Shown here in pieces: positions 34,245-45,919 of a stretch of 64,000 nt of DNA. The position numbers were made by a program, and so were the translations under genes. This stretch comes from Pinus tabuliformis (Eukaryota > Streptophyta > Pinopsida > Pinales > Pinaceae), in assembly GCA_031772625.1 (NCBI GenBank), contig CM062817.1, positions 892,042,184 through 892,106,183 of the forward strand, read 5' to 3'. Under the pieces are notes generated by a model. That model saw only the letters and a list, made by a program, of their open reading frames with translations, had not been told where the DNA came from and did not search any database. The stretch's first letter is position 1, and the number at the start of each line of letters is the position of its first letter.

Positions 34245-36781
34245 AGTGAAATATGAATACTCTCAACTTCACTGACAACAATTTTCATGAGCTCATTGTG
34301 GTACAAATATTCTGAAGATGAAGTAGAACAAGTGATGAGGCTAAGGAAGACCATCTCGTTCTCCATATAGCAAGAATAGCAGAGTAATTACAAGAATAAG
34401 AACATGGATCTAAATCTTTGTCAAACTTTCTGTAGAAGACAATTCTAACCTTTTGTGGTACTAGAACAGTGACATAGATCTCTCAAGACAACGAAGAAAA
34501 GGGACTATTGAAGAATGCAAAATAGAGATTATATTTGATCTTTGCTAACCCTCGCTCTAATCGATTAGGAAGCCAAAGTTTGCAAAAATATCCTATATGC
34601 AAAGTCTCTAAAAGCATTGTAGACTATATCCAATCTGAAGTCTAGTTGAAGATTCTGTGGTGGCATTCGAAACTTCATTCTCAATGGCAACACTTCTTTA
34701 AAACATATGAAGTTTACTAATTTTATAAAAGAAATATGATCCTGAACTTCTGTGGTAACTCATATAGCTTTGAGGCTCGCAACCTTTTGTGGTTCGCTTT
34801 ATCTATTTGTGGAGCCTTGTATTAAATCACAGTGGCTCGCGTACTTTGTTCTGAAGCCAACAGATTACAGTGGCTTGTATCATGTTCAGTAGCTCGCATT
34901 TGTGGCTCACATGGCTCACACTATATTCCTCTACAGCTTGTTTTGTATACATGTTGCCTGCATTGTGGCTCGCACTTCATCATAGTGGCCCACACTTCAT
35001 CTCACACTATATTTCTGTGATTTCAAGGTATGAACAGTAATCGACATAACTATGACTTGGAGAGATGTATGGCAGAATGTTATATTGACAGTGATGTGTG
35101 ATAATGCCATCATAACAGTAATGATGACATCAACCATATATTAGTGGCCTAGATCTATATGACAGTGATCTCGACATTGACCTTGATATGGCCTTATCGC
35201 TGTGACCCTTGGTATGGCAATGATCTTGATATGGCAGTATCATGACAGTGACCTTGTTCTACAACAGTGACCTAATACTAAAAACTATATGACAAAGATG
35301 GATGGATGGTTGATCTACTATTGAACAATAATGGATTACACACATTATAACAGTAATATATATCTATATATATCTATATATATATATATGATGTGACAGT
35401 GTATATGACAGTGAAGAGATGACTATGATGTATATAACAGTGCTCTAAATATGTGACAGTGATCTATCTCGGCTTTATCAGCGGATGAAAGAATTGAGAG
35501 GGCATGGCAAAGCATGAAGATTAAGGAGGAAGGAAAACTCGATTAGAGAGCAGGAAGTTGAAGAGATCTGATGTTGTTGTACCAGACGTTGATTGGTCCG
35601 TTTCAGGAACACATTGATTGATGATTGAAATCTGAAGAGGTTGAAGAAGAACTCTGTTGCAATATGAAAAAAGACCATGCAAGGGAATGTTGACCTCAGA
35701 GGGCTCAAGCAGCAAAAATTTGACATGAATTATCCTACACCTTGACTAGAGGCTATTGTGATTTGGAAACTCTGATAATGATGGGAAATGGTTTGGCTTC
35801 CTAAAAGGGCATATTGTAGAAGTATGTGAAGAGGCTAGAAAGATAGCAGTTGAAATAACTTGTTTGATGATATTGTACCAACAGTTTGATTCGATTTGGG
35901 AGCACATGGATTGACTGGATAGCAATGATGATGGCTAGGAAGAGCATGTGGGAAAATTTTTGTAATGTAAGGAAGAAGGCACGTGCTTATATTTGTGAGG
36001 AAGTTTGGCTCCTGGAAGATGATAGATGAGCCATTTATTGACAAAGTTGCATGAAGATTGTCAAGATCCAAGAAGGTCGAAGTTTGATATGATGTGATGT
36101 TGTTAGGAGTCGAGAAGCTCTGCAAGCTACTACTAAGATCTCCATGGAAGAATAAGTAGCTGATGAATGAAACAAGCTGAGGCTTGTGGTTATGTCTCCC
36201 TAGTTGAAAGGGAGTAAGGGTCTCCTCCCTGGTTGAGAAGGAGTGATGGTGGACACCATATTCCCCATGTGTCATGCACTATGGCCAGGACTAATAGTCC
36301 TAAGCCTAATGAAGGCACTGATAGGGAGAATGGAGGATTGGATAAGCATCTGGGACCGATACTCCTTGAGGATTGGGAATCCAAGATAGGAGTAGTCTCG
36401 GAAATCGATACTCTTTGAGGATAGGGCAAGGTATCCAAGATAAGAGTAGTCCTGAGGAGGATTGATATTCTTTGAGGATTGGGAATCCAAGATAAGAATA
36501 GTCATGTAAGGACATACTTGGTGAACATCCAAATGGGGTATGTGCCTTGAGAGGCGGTGGTGGTGGTGTCCAAATGTATGCCTCCTAGCATTGTGCTCTA
36601 ATCTAGTGGAGAGTTAGAGCTTGTTAGTCAAGGCCTTGCTATTTTGTAATTGACAATGTTGGTTATGATGATGATGCTTCATGATGCTTATCAATCCGAA
36701 CTCTTCTTATGAGAATATTTCAATTTGAGTATCCTTGTATCCTGTTGTGTAATTATGAATACCTCCCTAGTTAAGAGGGAG

Positions 36782-37703
36782 TGTTGGAAAAGTAGCTAGG
36801 TTTAGCCTTCATAATTATCATTGTCATTATAGAATTATGTATTTCATGAAAAAAAAAATTAATATTATTATTATTATTTTCTAGTCAAAGCATGTTCTTC
36901 ATGCTTCTATGGTTTATTGAGTCAAAAGAAATTTGTCATGAGTCAAAGTCCCATTTGGACTTGTTGTATGAAAAAAAAATTATTTATTTTTGAGTCAAGA
37001 GTCAAAAGTGTCACCACAAGACAACGTCGGCCCTCCTTGGGAACAAGTTGGCCTGGGCTCCAAAAGCCACCTATTTGACCTCCTGGATGTGTATATATAA
37101 AGGGAAACTCGACCATTTTGGATACTATTTATTTACTCATCAATACATCGATCTTTGTACCAATACAAGAAAGAAAAACCAGGGACGACAAAGGAAAGAG
37201 GAGGACAAAGGAGAGAAAAGATGAAGAATTTCCTGCCCTAGCTCTACGAATTTTTTATGAGGTATTCCAGGCCTGAAATTTTAGGGGCCGAGATTTCAAG
37301 GACCGAAAAAGCAGGAGCCAAAATTTCAGGAGATGACCAGATTTCAAATGTTTGACCAGAGTTGACTTTGATGACTTTGACTTGGTGGAGAAGCTTTGAA
37401 GGAGGGTTGACTTGGGTCTGTGTGGCAGTCTTTGTCTTGGTCTTGGGTTTTGGATATCTCACTTTGATCTGATTCTATAAGAAGAGAATTTTCTTGGGTT
37501 TTACCCCTTGTGGGGTTTTTCCTTGGCTTGGAACCTATATCTTTGTGTTCTTGTCTCTTGTGATCTTCATGTTTTTGTGGTTTTGGTAATTGCTTGATGA
37601 AAGAAGAAGAACATAAAAATTTAATAAAGAAGACAACAAATTCACAAGTAATTATCAAGTAAGAGAAATCAACCCTAATCTACAACCTATTGATTTCTCA
37701 ACC
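36782..37703 (+). repeat. LTR B of element X (shared central LTR)
   Basis: Starts TGTTGG after the PPT and ends TTGATTTCTCAAC, with the final A altered. TATATAA lies at 37094-37100. It serves as 3' LTR of internal 1 and 5' LTR of internal 2; no target duplication borders it. Confidence 0.9.
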
Positions 37704-40700
37704 TGGTACAGGAGCTAAGGTGAAGGAAAGACAGTCTGAAGATCACAAATTGTTGGCACTTTTCTTGAAGGCACTCTTATGGTAGCTACAATGAAGAACA
37801 CTAGTTGAAGCTACATCTCTAGTGAAGTTTGCAAGGATAATTCTGGGCAAGATAATGGACAATTATCTTTGAGTTTAAGGACAAATTTTGTTGTGCATCC
37901 TAAAGCAGGTCCAAGTTTCTTTTGAAATGTTGAATGAGGGCGATGATACTTGTTTCAGAACTATGATAAAGAGGTAAGTTACTTCAAGAGGCAGGGAAGA
38001 AGGAAAAGTTTTATAACATAGTTAAGCAAAGGAACTTTGATATCTGTTAGGTCAAGTTTAGAATGATCCTGTAAATATTATAGAGCTTCAAAAGAAGCCG
38101 AAAATCTCAATCCATTTAGAATCAGAACCAAGGCACAGCTAAGGGATGTATCATGTCTCTTGTGTTGAAAAGGAGGATGGAGACTTTCTATGGCAGAGAT
38201 AATATCTATCCGAAGTCTGCAATATTCATTCAAAAGAGGTCTGAAACTTATGATTGTGATCGAAATTAATAATATCGTATCACTCCAAAACAAAGCTCAT
38301 TAGTGAAGGAAGAAATAAAGGAGGATCAAGGTTTAATTACTATCTTACAAGATTAGAAAGTAGTTGCTAACTGTGGTGACCCTAAAAACAGAGGTACTTA
38401 ATTCCTGTGGCATATTAAGCTCTTTGTAATACAATTTCTTGTAAACAAATTATATTTTTAAGAGGCACCTCCTCCTAACACTTAATTCATCGGTCTATGA
38501 CCGAAGTGAAATATGAATACTCTCAACTTCTATGACAACACTTTTCATGAGCTCACTGTGGTACGAATTTTCTGAAGATGAAGTAGAACAAGTGATGAGG
38601 CTAAGGAAGACCATCTCGTTCTCCATATACCAAGAATAGCGAAGTATTTACAAGAACAATAACATGGATCTAAATCTGTGTCAAAACTTCTGTAGAAGAC
38701 AATTTTAACCTTTTGTGGTACTGGAACTGTGACATAGATCTCTCAAGACAATGAAGAAAAGGGACTATTGAAGAATGAAAAATAGAGATTATATTTGATC
38801 TCTGCTAACCGAAGACAACGAAGAAAAGGGACTACTGAAGAATGAAAAATAGAGATTATATTTGATCTCTGCTAACCCTCGCTCTAATGGATTAGGAGGT
38901 CGAAGTTTGCAAAAATCTTCTATATGCAAAGTCTCTAAAAGCATTGTGGACTATATCCAATTTGAAGTCTAGCTGAAGATTCTATGGTGGCATCCAAAAC
39001 TTCAGTGAGACTATATTGCAATGGCACCCAACCCTTTTATGACACTATGACTTGCACAGTTCTCTATGGAAACACTTCTTTAAAACACCTGAAGTAACAC
39101 TTCTTTAAAACCCCTGAAGTTTACTGATTTTATAAAAGAATTATGATCCTGGATTTCTATGGCAACTCGTATAGCTCTGAGGCTCACGGCATTTTGGTTC
39201 GCTTTATCTATCTGCGAAGGTTTGTATTAAATCACAGTGGCTTGCATATTTTGCTCTTAAGCCAATATATTACAGTGGCTCGTATCATGTTCGGTAGCTC
39301 GCATTTGTGGCTCGCAATATATTCCTCTACCGCTCGTTTTGTATACACAATGCCTGCATTGTGGCTCGCACTTCATCACAGTGGCCCACACTTCATCTCG
39401 CACTCTATATTTCTGTGATTTGAAGGTATGAACAGTAATCGACATAACTACGAGTTTGAGAGATGTATGTCAGAATGCTATATTAACAGTGATGTGTGAT
39501 AGTGCCATCCTAATGGTAATGATGACAGTGACCCTATATCAGTGACCTAGATCTATATGACAGTGATCTCAACATTGACCTTGATATGACCTTATGGCTG
39601 TGACCTTTGGTATCGCGGTGATCTTAATATGGCAGTAACATGACAGTGACCTTGTTCCATGACAGTGACCTAATACTAAAAGCTATATGACACAGATGGA
39701 TGGGTGGTTGATCTACTATTGAACAATAATGGTTGACACACATTATAACATACTATATATATATATATATATGACAGTATATTATGTGATAGTGTATATG
39801 ACAGTGAAGTGATGATTATGATGTATGTAACAGTGCTCTGAATATGTGACAGTGATCTATTTGAGCTTGATCAACAAATAAAAGAATTGAGAGGACATGG
39901 CAAAGCATGAAGATTAAGGAGGAAGGAAAAGTCGGTTAGAGAGCAAGAAGTTGAAGAGATCTAATGTTGTTGTACCAGCAACTGATTGGTTCGTTCCAGT
40001 AACACGTTGATTGATGACTGAAATCTGAAGAGCATGAAGCAGAACTCTGTTGCAATATGAAGATAGACCATGCAAAGGAATATTGACCTCAGAGGGAGAA
40101 AGCAGCAAGAATTTGACATGAAGAATCCCACACCTTGACTAGAGTTTATTGTGATTTGGCAACTCTGATAATGATGGGAGATGGTTTGGCTTCTTGAAAG
40201 GACATATTGCAGAAGTATGTGAAAAGGATAGAAAGATAGCAGTTGAAATAACTTGTTTGATGATATTGTCCCGACAGTTGTTTGATTCGATTTTGGAGCA
40301 CATAGATTGAGTGGACAACACTGATGATGGCTTGGAAGAGCATGAGGGAAAAATTTTGTAATGTAAGGAAGAAGGCATGTGCTAATAGCTGTGAGGAAGT
40401 TTGGCTCCCTGAAGATGATAGATGAACCATTTAATGACAAAGTTAAATGAAGATTGTCAAGATCCAAGAAGGTCGAAATTTGATATGATGTGATGTTGTT
40501 AGGAGTCGAGAAGCACTGCAAGCTACTACTAAGATCTCCACGAAAGAATAAGTAATTGATGAATGAGACAAGCTGAGGCTTGTGGTTATGTCTCCCTAGT
40601 TGAGAGGGAGTAAGGATCTCCTCCCTGGTTGAGAGGAGTGATGGTGGACATCGTATTCTCCATGTGTCATGCACTATGGCCAGGACTGATAGTCATAAGC

Positions 40701-41167
40701 CTAGTGAAGGCACTAGTATCGAGAATGGAAGATTGGATAAGCATCTGGTACCAATACTCCTTGAGGACTGGGAATCCAAGATAGGAGTAGTCCCGAGGAC
40801 CGATACTCTTTGAGGATAGGGCAGGGTATCCAAGATAAGAGTAGTCCTGAGGAGGACCAATATTCTTTGAGGATTGGGAATCCAAGATAAGAATAGTCTT
40901 GTAAGGACATACCTGGTGAACATCTGGATGGGGTATGTGCCTTGAGAGGCGGTGGTGGTGGTGTCCAAATGTATGCCTCCCAACATTGTGCTCTAATCTA
41001 GTGGAGAGTTAGAGATTGTCAATCAAGGCCTTGCTATTTTGTAATTGAAAATGTTGGCTATGATGATAATCCTTGATGATGCTTATCAATCCAAACTCTT
41101 CTTATGAGAATATTTTAATTTGAGTATCCTTGTGTCAATTATGAATACCTCCCTAGTTAAGAGGGAG
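37704..41167 (+). other. Element X internal region 2
   Basis: Second, uninterrupted internal copy. It has the same block order as internal 1 plus a 66-67 bp tandem duplication (about 38745-38876) absent from internal 1. AT tract at 39748-39771; three repeat units at about 40740-40905; PPT AAGAGGGAG at 41159-41167. On the reverse strand a frame of 237 codons is open (40674-39961), Ser- and Leu-rich with no known domain. The plus strand has no gag or pol frame. Confidence 0.8.
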
Positions 41168-42075
41168 TGTTGGAAAAGTAACTAGGTTCAGTCTTCATAA
41201 TTATCATTGTACTTATATCATTATGTATTTTATGAAAAAGCAAAAAGAAGAAAATTAAAATTTTATTATTATTATTTTTTAGTCAAAGCATGTTCTTCAT
41301 GCTTCTAGAGTTTATTGAGTCAAAAGAAATTTGTAATGAGTCAAAGTCTCATTTGGACTTGTTGTATGAAAAAGAAAAATTATTTATTTTTGAGTCAAGA
41401 GTCAAAAGCATCACCACAAGATCAAGTCGGCATGGATTCCAAAAGCCACCTATTCGACCTACTGGATGTATATATAAAGGGAAACTCGACCACTTTGGTG
41501 AATATTCATTTACTCATCATATACATCGATATTTGTACCAAGACAAGAAGGAATAACCACGAAAGATAGAAAAAAGGAGGACGAAGGAGAGAGAAGATGA
41601 AAACTTTTTGCCCTAGTTCTGTGAATTTTTTCTGAGGTATTGCAGGCACGAAATTTCAAGGGCCGAGGTTTCAGGGAGCGAAAAAGTAGGAGCAAAAATT
41701 TCAGGAGATGACCAGATTTCATATGTTTGAATAGAGTTGACTTTGATGACTTTGACTTGGTGGAGAAGCTTTGAAGGAGGTCTAACTTGTGTTTGTGTGG
41801 CAATCTTTGTCTTGGTCTTGGGGCTTGGATATCTCACTTTGATCTGATTCAATAAGAAGAGGATTTCCTTGCATTTTCCCCCTTCTAGGGTTTTTCCCTA
41901 GCTTGGACCCTATATCTTTGTGTTCTTGTCTCTTTTAATCTTCATGTTTTTGTGTTTTCGGTAATTGCTTGATGAAAGAAGAACATAAAATTTAATAAAG
42001 AAGCCAACAAATTCACAAGCAATTATCAAGTAAGAGAAATCAACCCTAATCTACAAGCCTATTGATTTTTCAACA
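41168..42075 (+). repeat. LTR C of element X
   Basis: 908 bp, TGTTGG...TTTTTCAACA, TATATATAAA at 41469-41478. It is followed by ACATT (42076-42080), which matches 11070-11074. Confidence 0.92.
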
Positions 42076-42349
42076 ACATTGAGACAGAATTTGAATGAGC
42101 TAGAAATTGAGTGCTACTCTCTTGAAAAGGTTTCAGATCAAAATGGTACATGTTGCAATCACAATGACCATATGTTATTGTTCCATTGTAGATGAACAAA
42201 GAATTTATTACAGATATATGCTACTAGGGTTTCTATCCAAAGATGCCAGGGTTTCATGTCCTAAGTAGAGTTGATAAATATGCAATTATTGCCATGTATG
42301 GCTGCCAGTAAAAGTACATACACTACATATAAGTCTCTATGAAGGCCCA

Positions 42350-42383
<34 letters not shown>

Positions 42384-42490
42384 ATAAGCATAAGTATTGT
42401 CATACTGATGTTGACCTTGATCTAAAGGTGTTGGTATTCAATTTGTATTACAGATGTCATTGTAAGAATAGACAAAGTCAGCGTTGATTG
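42076..42490 (+). other. Host DNA with a coding-like stretch and an AT microsatellite
   Basis: Starting at the target duplication, an open reading of about 39 codons runs TLRQNLNELEIECYSLEKVS, then DQNGTCCNHNDHMLLF, before TAG near 42192. Left of the 31 kb locus the host DNA reads TTATTCCTAGAT, so the joined sequence ...CTAG|ATACATTGAGACAG could be an intron end followed by an exon, and GAAAAG|GTTTCAG could be a donor. This is suggestive only; I do not recognise the protein. An (AT)n tract occupies about 42351-42380. Confidence 0.3.
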
Positions 42491-44648
42491 TGTTACCGCT
42501 CAAACTAGCAGGTGACATAAAAGGGACAACTACTAGGTCAAGGGCAACAATGGAGGCTTAGGACACTGTCACCTCAGCTAAGACTCCCCACTCTTTATGG
42601 ATTTTCACCGATGGGAGGAGACCCAGTATATAGTAAGTCACTTGTGAAGGATGAATCAACCAATGGATTTAAAGTGACCTTAATGATCATTTCCTAGAAG
42701 GGGGTTAAGAATGGAGCATACTTTTCTTCAAGCAAGGTACAAAGATTTCTAGGGTAAGGAGGTGAGGATTTGAGGGTTAGGTAAGAGGAATATTCTTTGT
42801 AAAGGAGTTTCCCAACCCTAAATCCTTATTGAACCTGACTTCCCGAATGGTTCTTGAAGAATTGGCTTTTCAAAGGTATGGGACTACATGGGACGAAGTG
42901 GACCCAACCTGCGTTAAGGAGAGAGAATCCAGCAACCAATGATGTTCTTAACCCAGACAAGGAGGGAGAAAGGATCAAAGCAATAATTCCCACTTAAAGG
43001 TGTCAAATTGATCCTATAGGGTGCTAGCCTAGGGAATACCAGGGCAAAGTTTGATCTCAGAGCTAGGGCTTGGGATATCTCACAACTCCATCATCGGAAT
43101 GGCTTCAAATTTGGAGGAGGCCTTGAGGACACACCAATGCAGTATAGGCTAGGAGATCGAACTTTTTCTATGGCTATTTTGTCAGGATAGTGATGCCCTA
43201 GGTGACCCAACTTAGATAGACCTAGAAAATAAGGGGAAAAGGTGGAGAAAAATGTTCTTTGAGTGATCACCTATTGGTAGACCAGTGCCTATTCCCTTGG
43301 GGAGAATGGAATCTAGGAGAATGATGAGAAAGGAATTCACATTTCAGTCAAGGAGACCTTAAGGACTACTTCACTTGGCCTTTAGGGCAAGAAAAAGAGA
43401 CCTCAAATCTTTTATACTTCTCTTAGCAAAAGAGATGGCTTATCAAGATAAATTCACCGATGGAATTATCCCTAGGAGATTTCATTCACATACATGGCCC
43501 AAACATTGAGAGATGCTATATAGAAACAATAATTCCAAAATTTTGCAATTATGCAATGCAGCAATTAGCCCTAGTATAGCGAAAATCCCATTCAATGCAT
43601 ATGACAAAAGTAAGACAAGAATAGTATTAAATGTGTGTAATTATATGTAATAGAACATATCCAACCATCAACAATTTGACAATAAAGAAGCTCCAAGATA
43701 CAATACTCCAATCAAAACATCAAAATTCATCCATGCTCCAATTCATCATCCCAGAAAAAGTGTGAAATTCTCTAAAGATAAGAATGATCCAATCCAACGT
43801 GATGATCCAAATGAAGTCATACCTCTCCTATTTATACACTCATTAGGAGTTTGAATTACCTAATTTGAGCCTACATTAGCCCATCAACTAAAATAATATG
43901 GCAAATAACTATCTATTGTTGACAAGCCCACCAAACTAGCTCATAAATAAAATAATAAGCCTCCCGAGAGGTCGAATGATCAATAATGCTTGTCGTTGGG
44001 CTCTCTAAGAGGCCTGATGAAGTCCATAAATGTCGAATGATGAGTTGGACTTCCAAAAGTAATGTACAAGGGGTTGGCCCCTTGTTCTCCATATAATAAA
44101 CCTATGGTGCTCCCAATGGCTATGAGGGCACACAAGTGACCTCATGGGTTTCCAAGTAAGTCGAAGATGCCTGTAGACCATCTGTAGGGGCTCAGATGAT
44201 GGTGTAGGTGATGCCACATCATCCTACAAATATGGGTCAGCTGTCAAGTGCATGGTACATTTGTGGGGTTGGCTGGGCAAAGATGAACCAAGTGCATATT
44301 TCTCGTCCAATAGGTGAATCTCGAGCAATCTCTGAACTTCTTTGGGGATCCATGGACTGTTGTCTACTGATGTGGAGGCCCATGGCTCTCAACACACACC
44401 CCACATGTGCCAATGTAGCCCTCTGAGGGTTCGGACCACATATGGGGAGACCAACCCAAGATGGAGACCACCTACAATCCTGCATAAGGTCTAATGTATC
44501 CCCTAGCCTTGTAGTACAACAAGTCATCAAGAAAATTGAGTACAAGAGCTTACAAAACATGGACCACAAGTGGGAAATTCATAATGGTCTACCCTTCCAT
44601 AATGGACTTTGGCATGTGCTAATGTCTCTAAACTCCAAATGGGGTTAA

Positions 44649-45919
44649 TGTAATATTCCTAATGGAAATATACAATGTTAAACAAAGCAAACATAGCAGA
44701 AACTCATATAAAAATTTATAACACATTTAGCAATCAGAAATCTCCATGAATTGCGTTGATCTGAGCCATTTTATTAATAAATAAGAGGGTACAATGTGGT
44801 GCTGGAAAGAGTGCACCCTAGGTAAACTAGCTAAGCCCAAATGAACAATAAGAAACGCTTCTCAAATATGTTGCTGCTCTCTCCTGGCTCTACACTGAAA
44901 CTACCCAAAAATATGCTGCTGGTTGCAAAGAATTGTTGTTAGGGCCTCCTCGGATGCTCAGAAAATTCAGAAAAATTAATCTCGGGCTCTCCACCAGTAA
45001 CTCGCAACAACCCACAAAGGAATTGGCCAAATGTTGACCTTGGAATTTCGCCCCAATTTTCTCCTAGCTCCTCTAGCTGTTGGCTACGTTGGGGCCCCTG
45101 TTTGACCCCTCAAAACTGCCCAGAAAATTCTACCAAATTAATCTTGGCCTCTCCTCAATAAACCCAGAAAAACCCAGAAAGCGTTTGTCCTAGTTTTGAT
45201 GCTCCAAAATTGAAAGCTCCACACGCAGAAGGTGTACCCGGAAGCAAACACTGCGTTTGTTTTGTTGCTCCGCCAAAATACTGGAAAAGCCCCCACAATA
45301 CTTCCCTAAACTCCACCTCAAGTTTCAGCCCCTAACTCCCTTCACTCCACAACCTCCAAGCATGCCTCCTCCAAGAGTTGCGCAGTCCATGTACTGTTTT
45401 TCCCAATCCTATCCACAAACTCGCACTCCCTATAGCTGGTACGAACTGGTATAGGTAGGACTCCCTCCTTGGGCTGGCATTCGAAGTCCACCGAAGCAAG
45501 GGCTAAATCTTCGTTCGGAGACACTCATGTGCTAAACAGCACTACAGACTTGGCTTCCACTCAAGCGTGTTATGTCAAATACAATTTCTGAATAGATGAA
45601 TGAATGACCAAAATGAGTGCCTCTTGCTCTATTTATCAAAGAGCCTCCAAGATGCCCATGTGGGCCCAGCTTGAATTTCCCCCACCAACTTCGCTCCAAC
45701 GAGAACGTACTCCACATGTGGATTGTAATTCTCCATGGGATGGCTCCCACGCTCCACTAGAGCCTCAATATTTCCCTTCCTAATGTTTGGGCCCCCACTT
45801 AATCCCAAAATTCATGTGGGACCTCTAAAACCACATCTCCTAAGTGAAAACATGAAATAAGACAAAATTGGGCAAGATTGATATTTCCCTTAGCAATATT
45901 GCTAAGCGGGAATATCACA
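44649..45919 (-). repeat. 3' LTR of element Z
   Basis: 1271 bp, collinear with 50659-51958. On the reverse strand GATAAATAG near 45634 is a possible TATA box. Confidence 0.9.

Larger units (their letters stand above)
28924..36781 (+). other. Element X internal region 1, with nested Copia element
   Basis: Collinear with 37704-41167 apart from the insertion 29710-34244 (plus its 5-bp duplication). No gag or pol motif is seen. Recognisable blocks are a GGCTCGCA-type repeat zone (about 34790-35010), a TGACAGTGACC zone (about 35090-35470), an AT tract (35350-35390) and three units of about 50-58 bp (about 36358-36510). It ends in PPT AAGAGGGAG (36773-36781). A reverse-strand open stretch (36275-35478, two stops) is shared with internal 2. 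Confidence 0.8.
11075..42075 (+). mobile_element. Non-coding LTR element X in three-LTR form, with nested insertions
   Basis: LTR A (11075-about 11300 plus about 28170-28906), internal 1 (28907-29709 plus 34250-36781), LTR B (36782-37703), internal 2 (37704-41167) and LTR C (41168-42075) are in one orientation. Outer flanks carry the perfect duplication ACATT; there is none at LTR B, so this is one insertion rather than two. The PBS after LTR A is TGGTATCAAAGCTAAGG (initiator tRNA-Met type), and the PPT before LTR B and LTR C is AAGAGGGAG. Net internal lengths are about 3.3 and 3.5 kb, and neither contains gag or pol, so X is non-autonomous. The PPT resembles that of the Copia elements here, so a Copia origin is likely. 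Unequal exchange between two copies is the simplest source of the tandem form. Confidence 0.88.

Noticed and set aside
35350-35390. AT-rich tracts (also 39748-39771 and 42351-42380) as origins or regulatory sites
   Set aside because: Simple (AT)n or (ATCT)n microsatellites inside or beside non-coding repeats.
36350-36510. Short repeats that might be a CRISPR array
   Set aside because: Only three imperfect contiguous units with no unique spacers, inside a plant retroelement.
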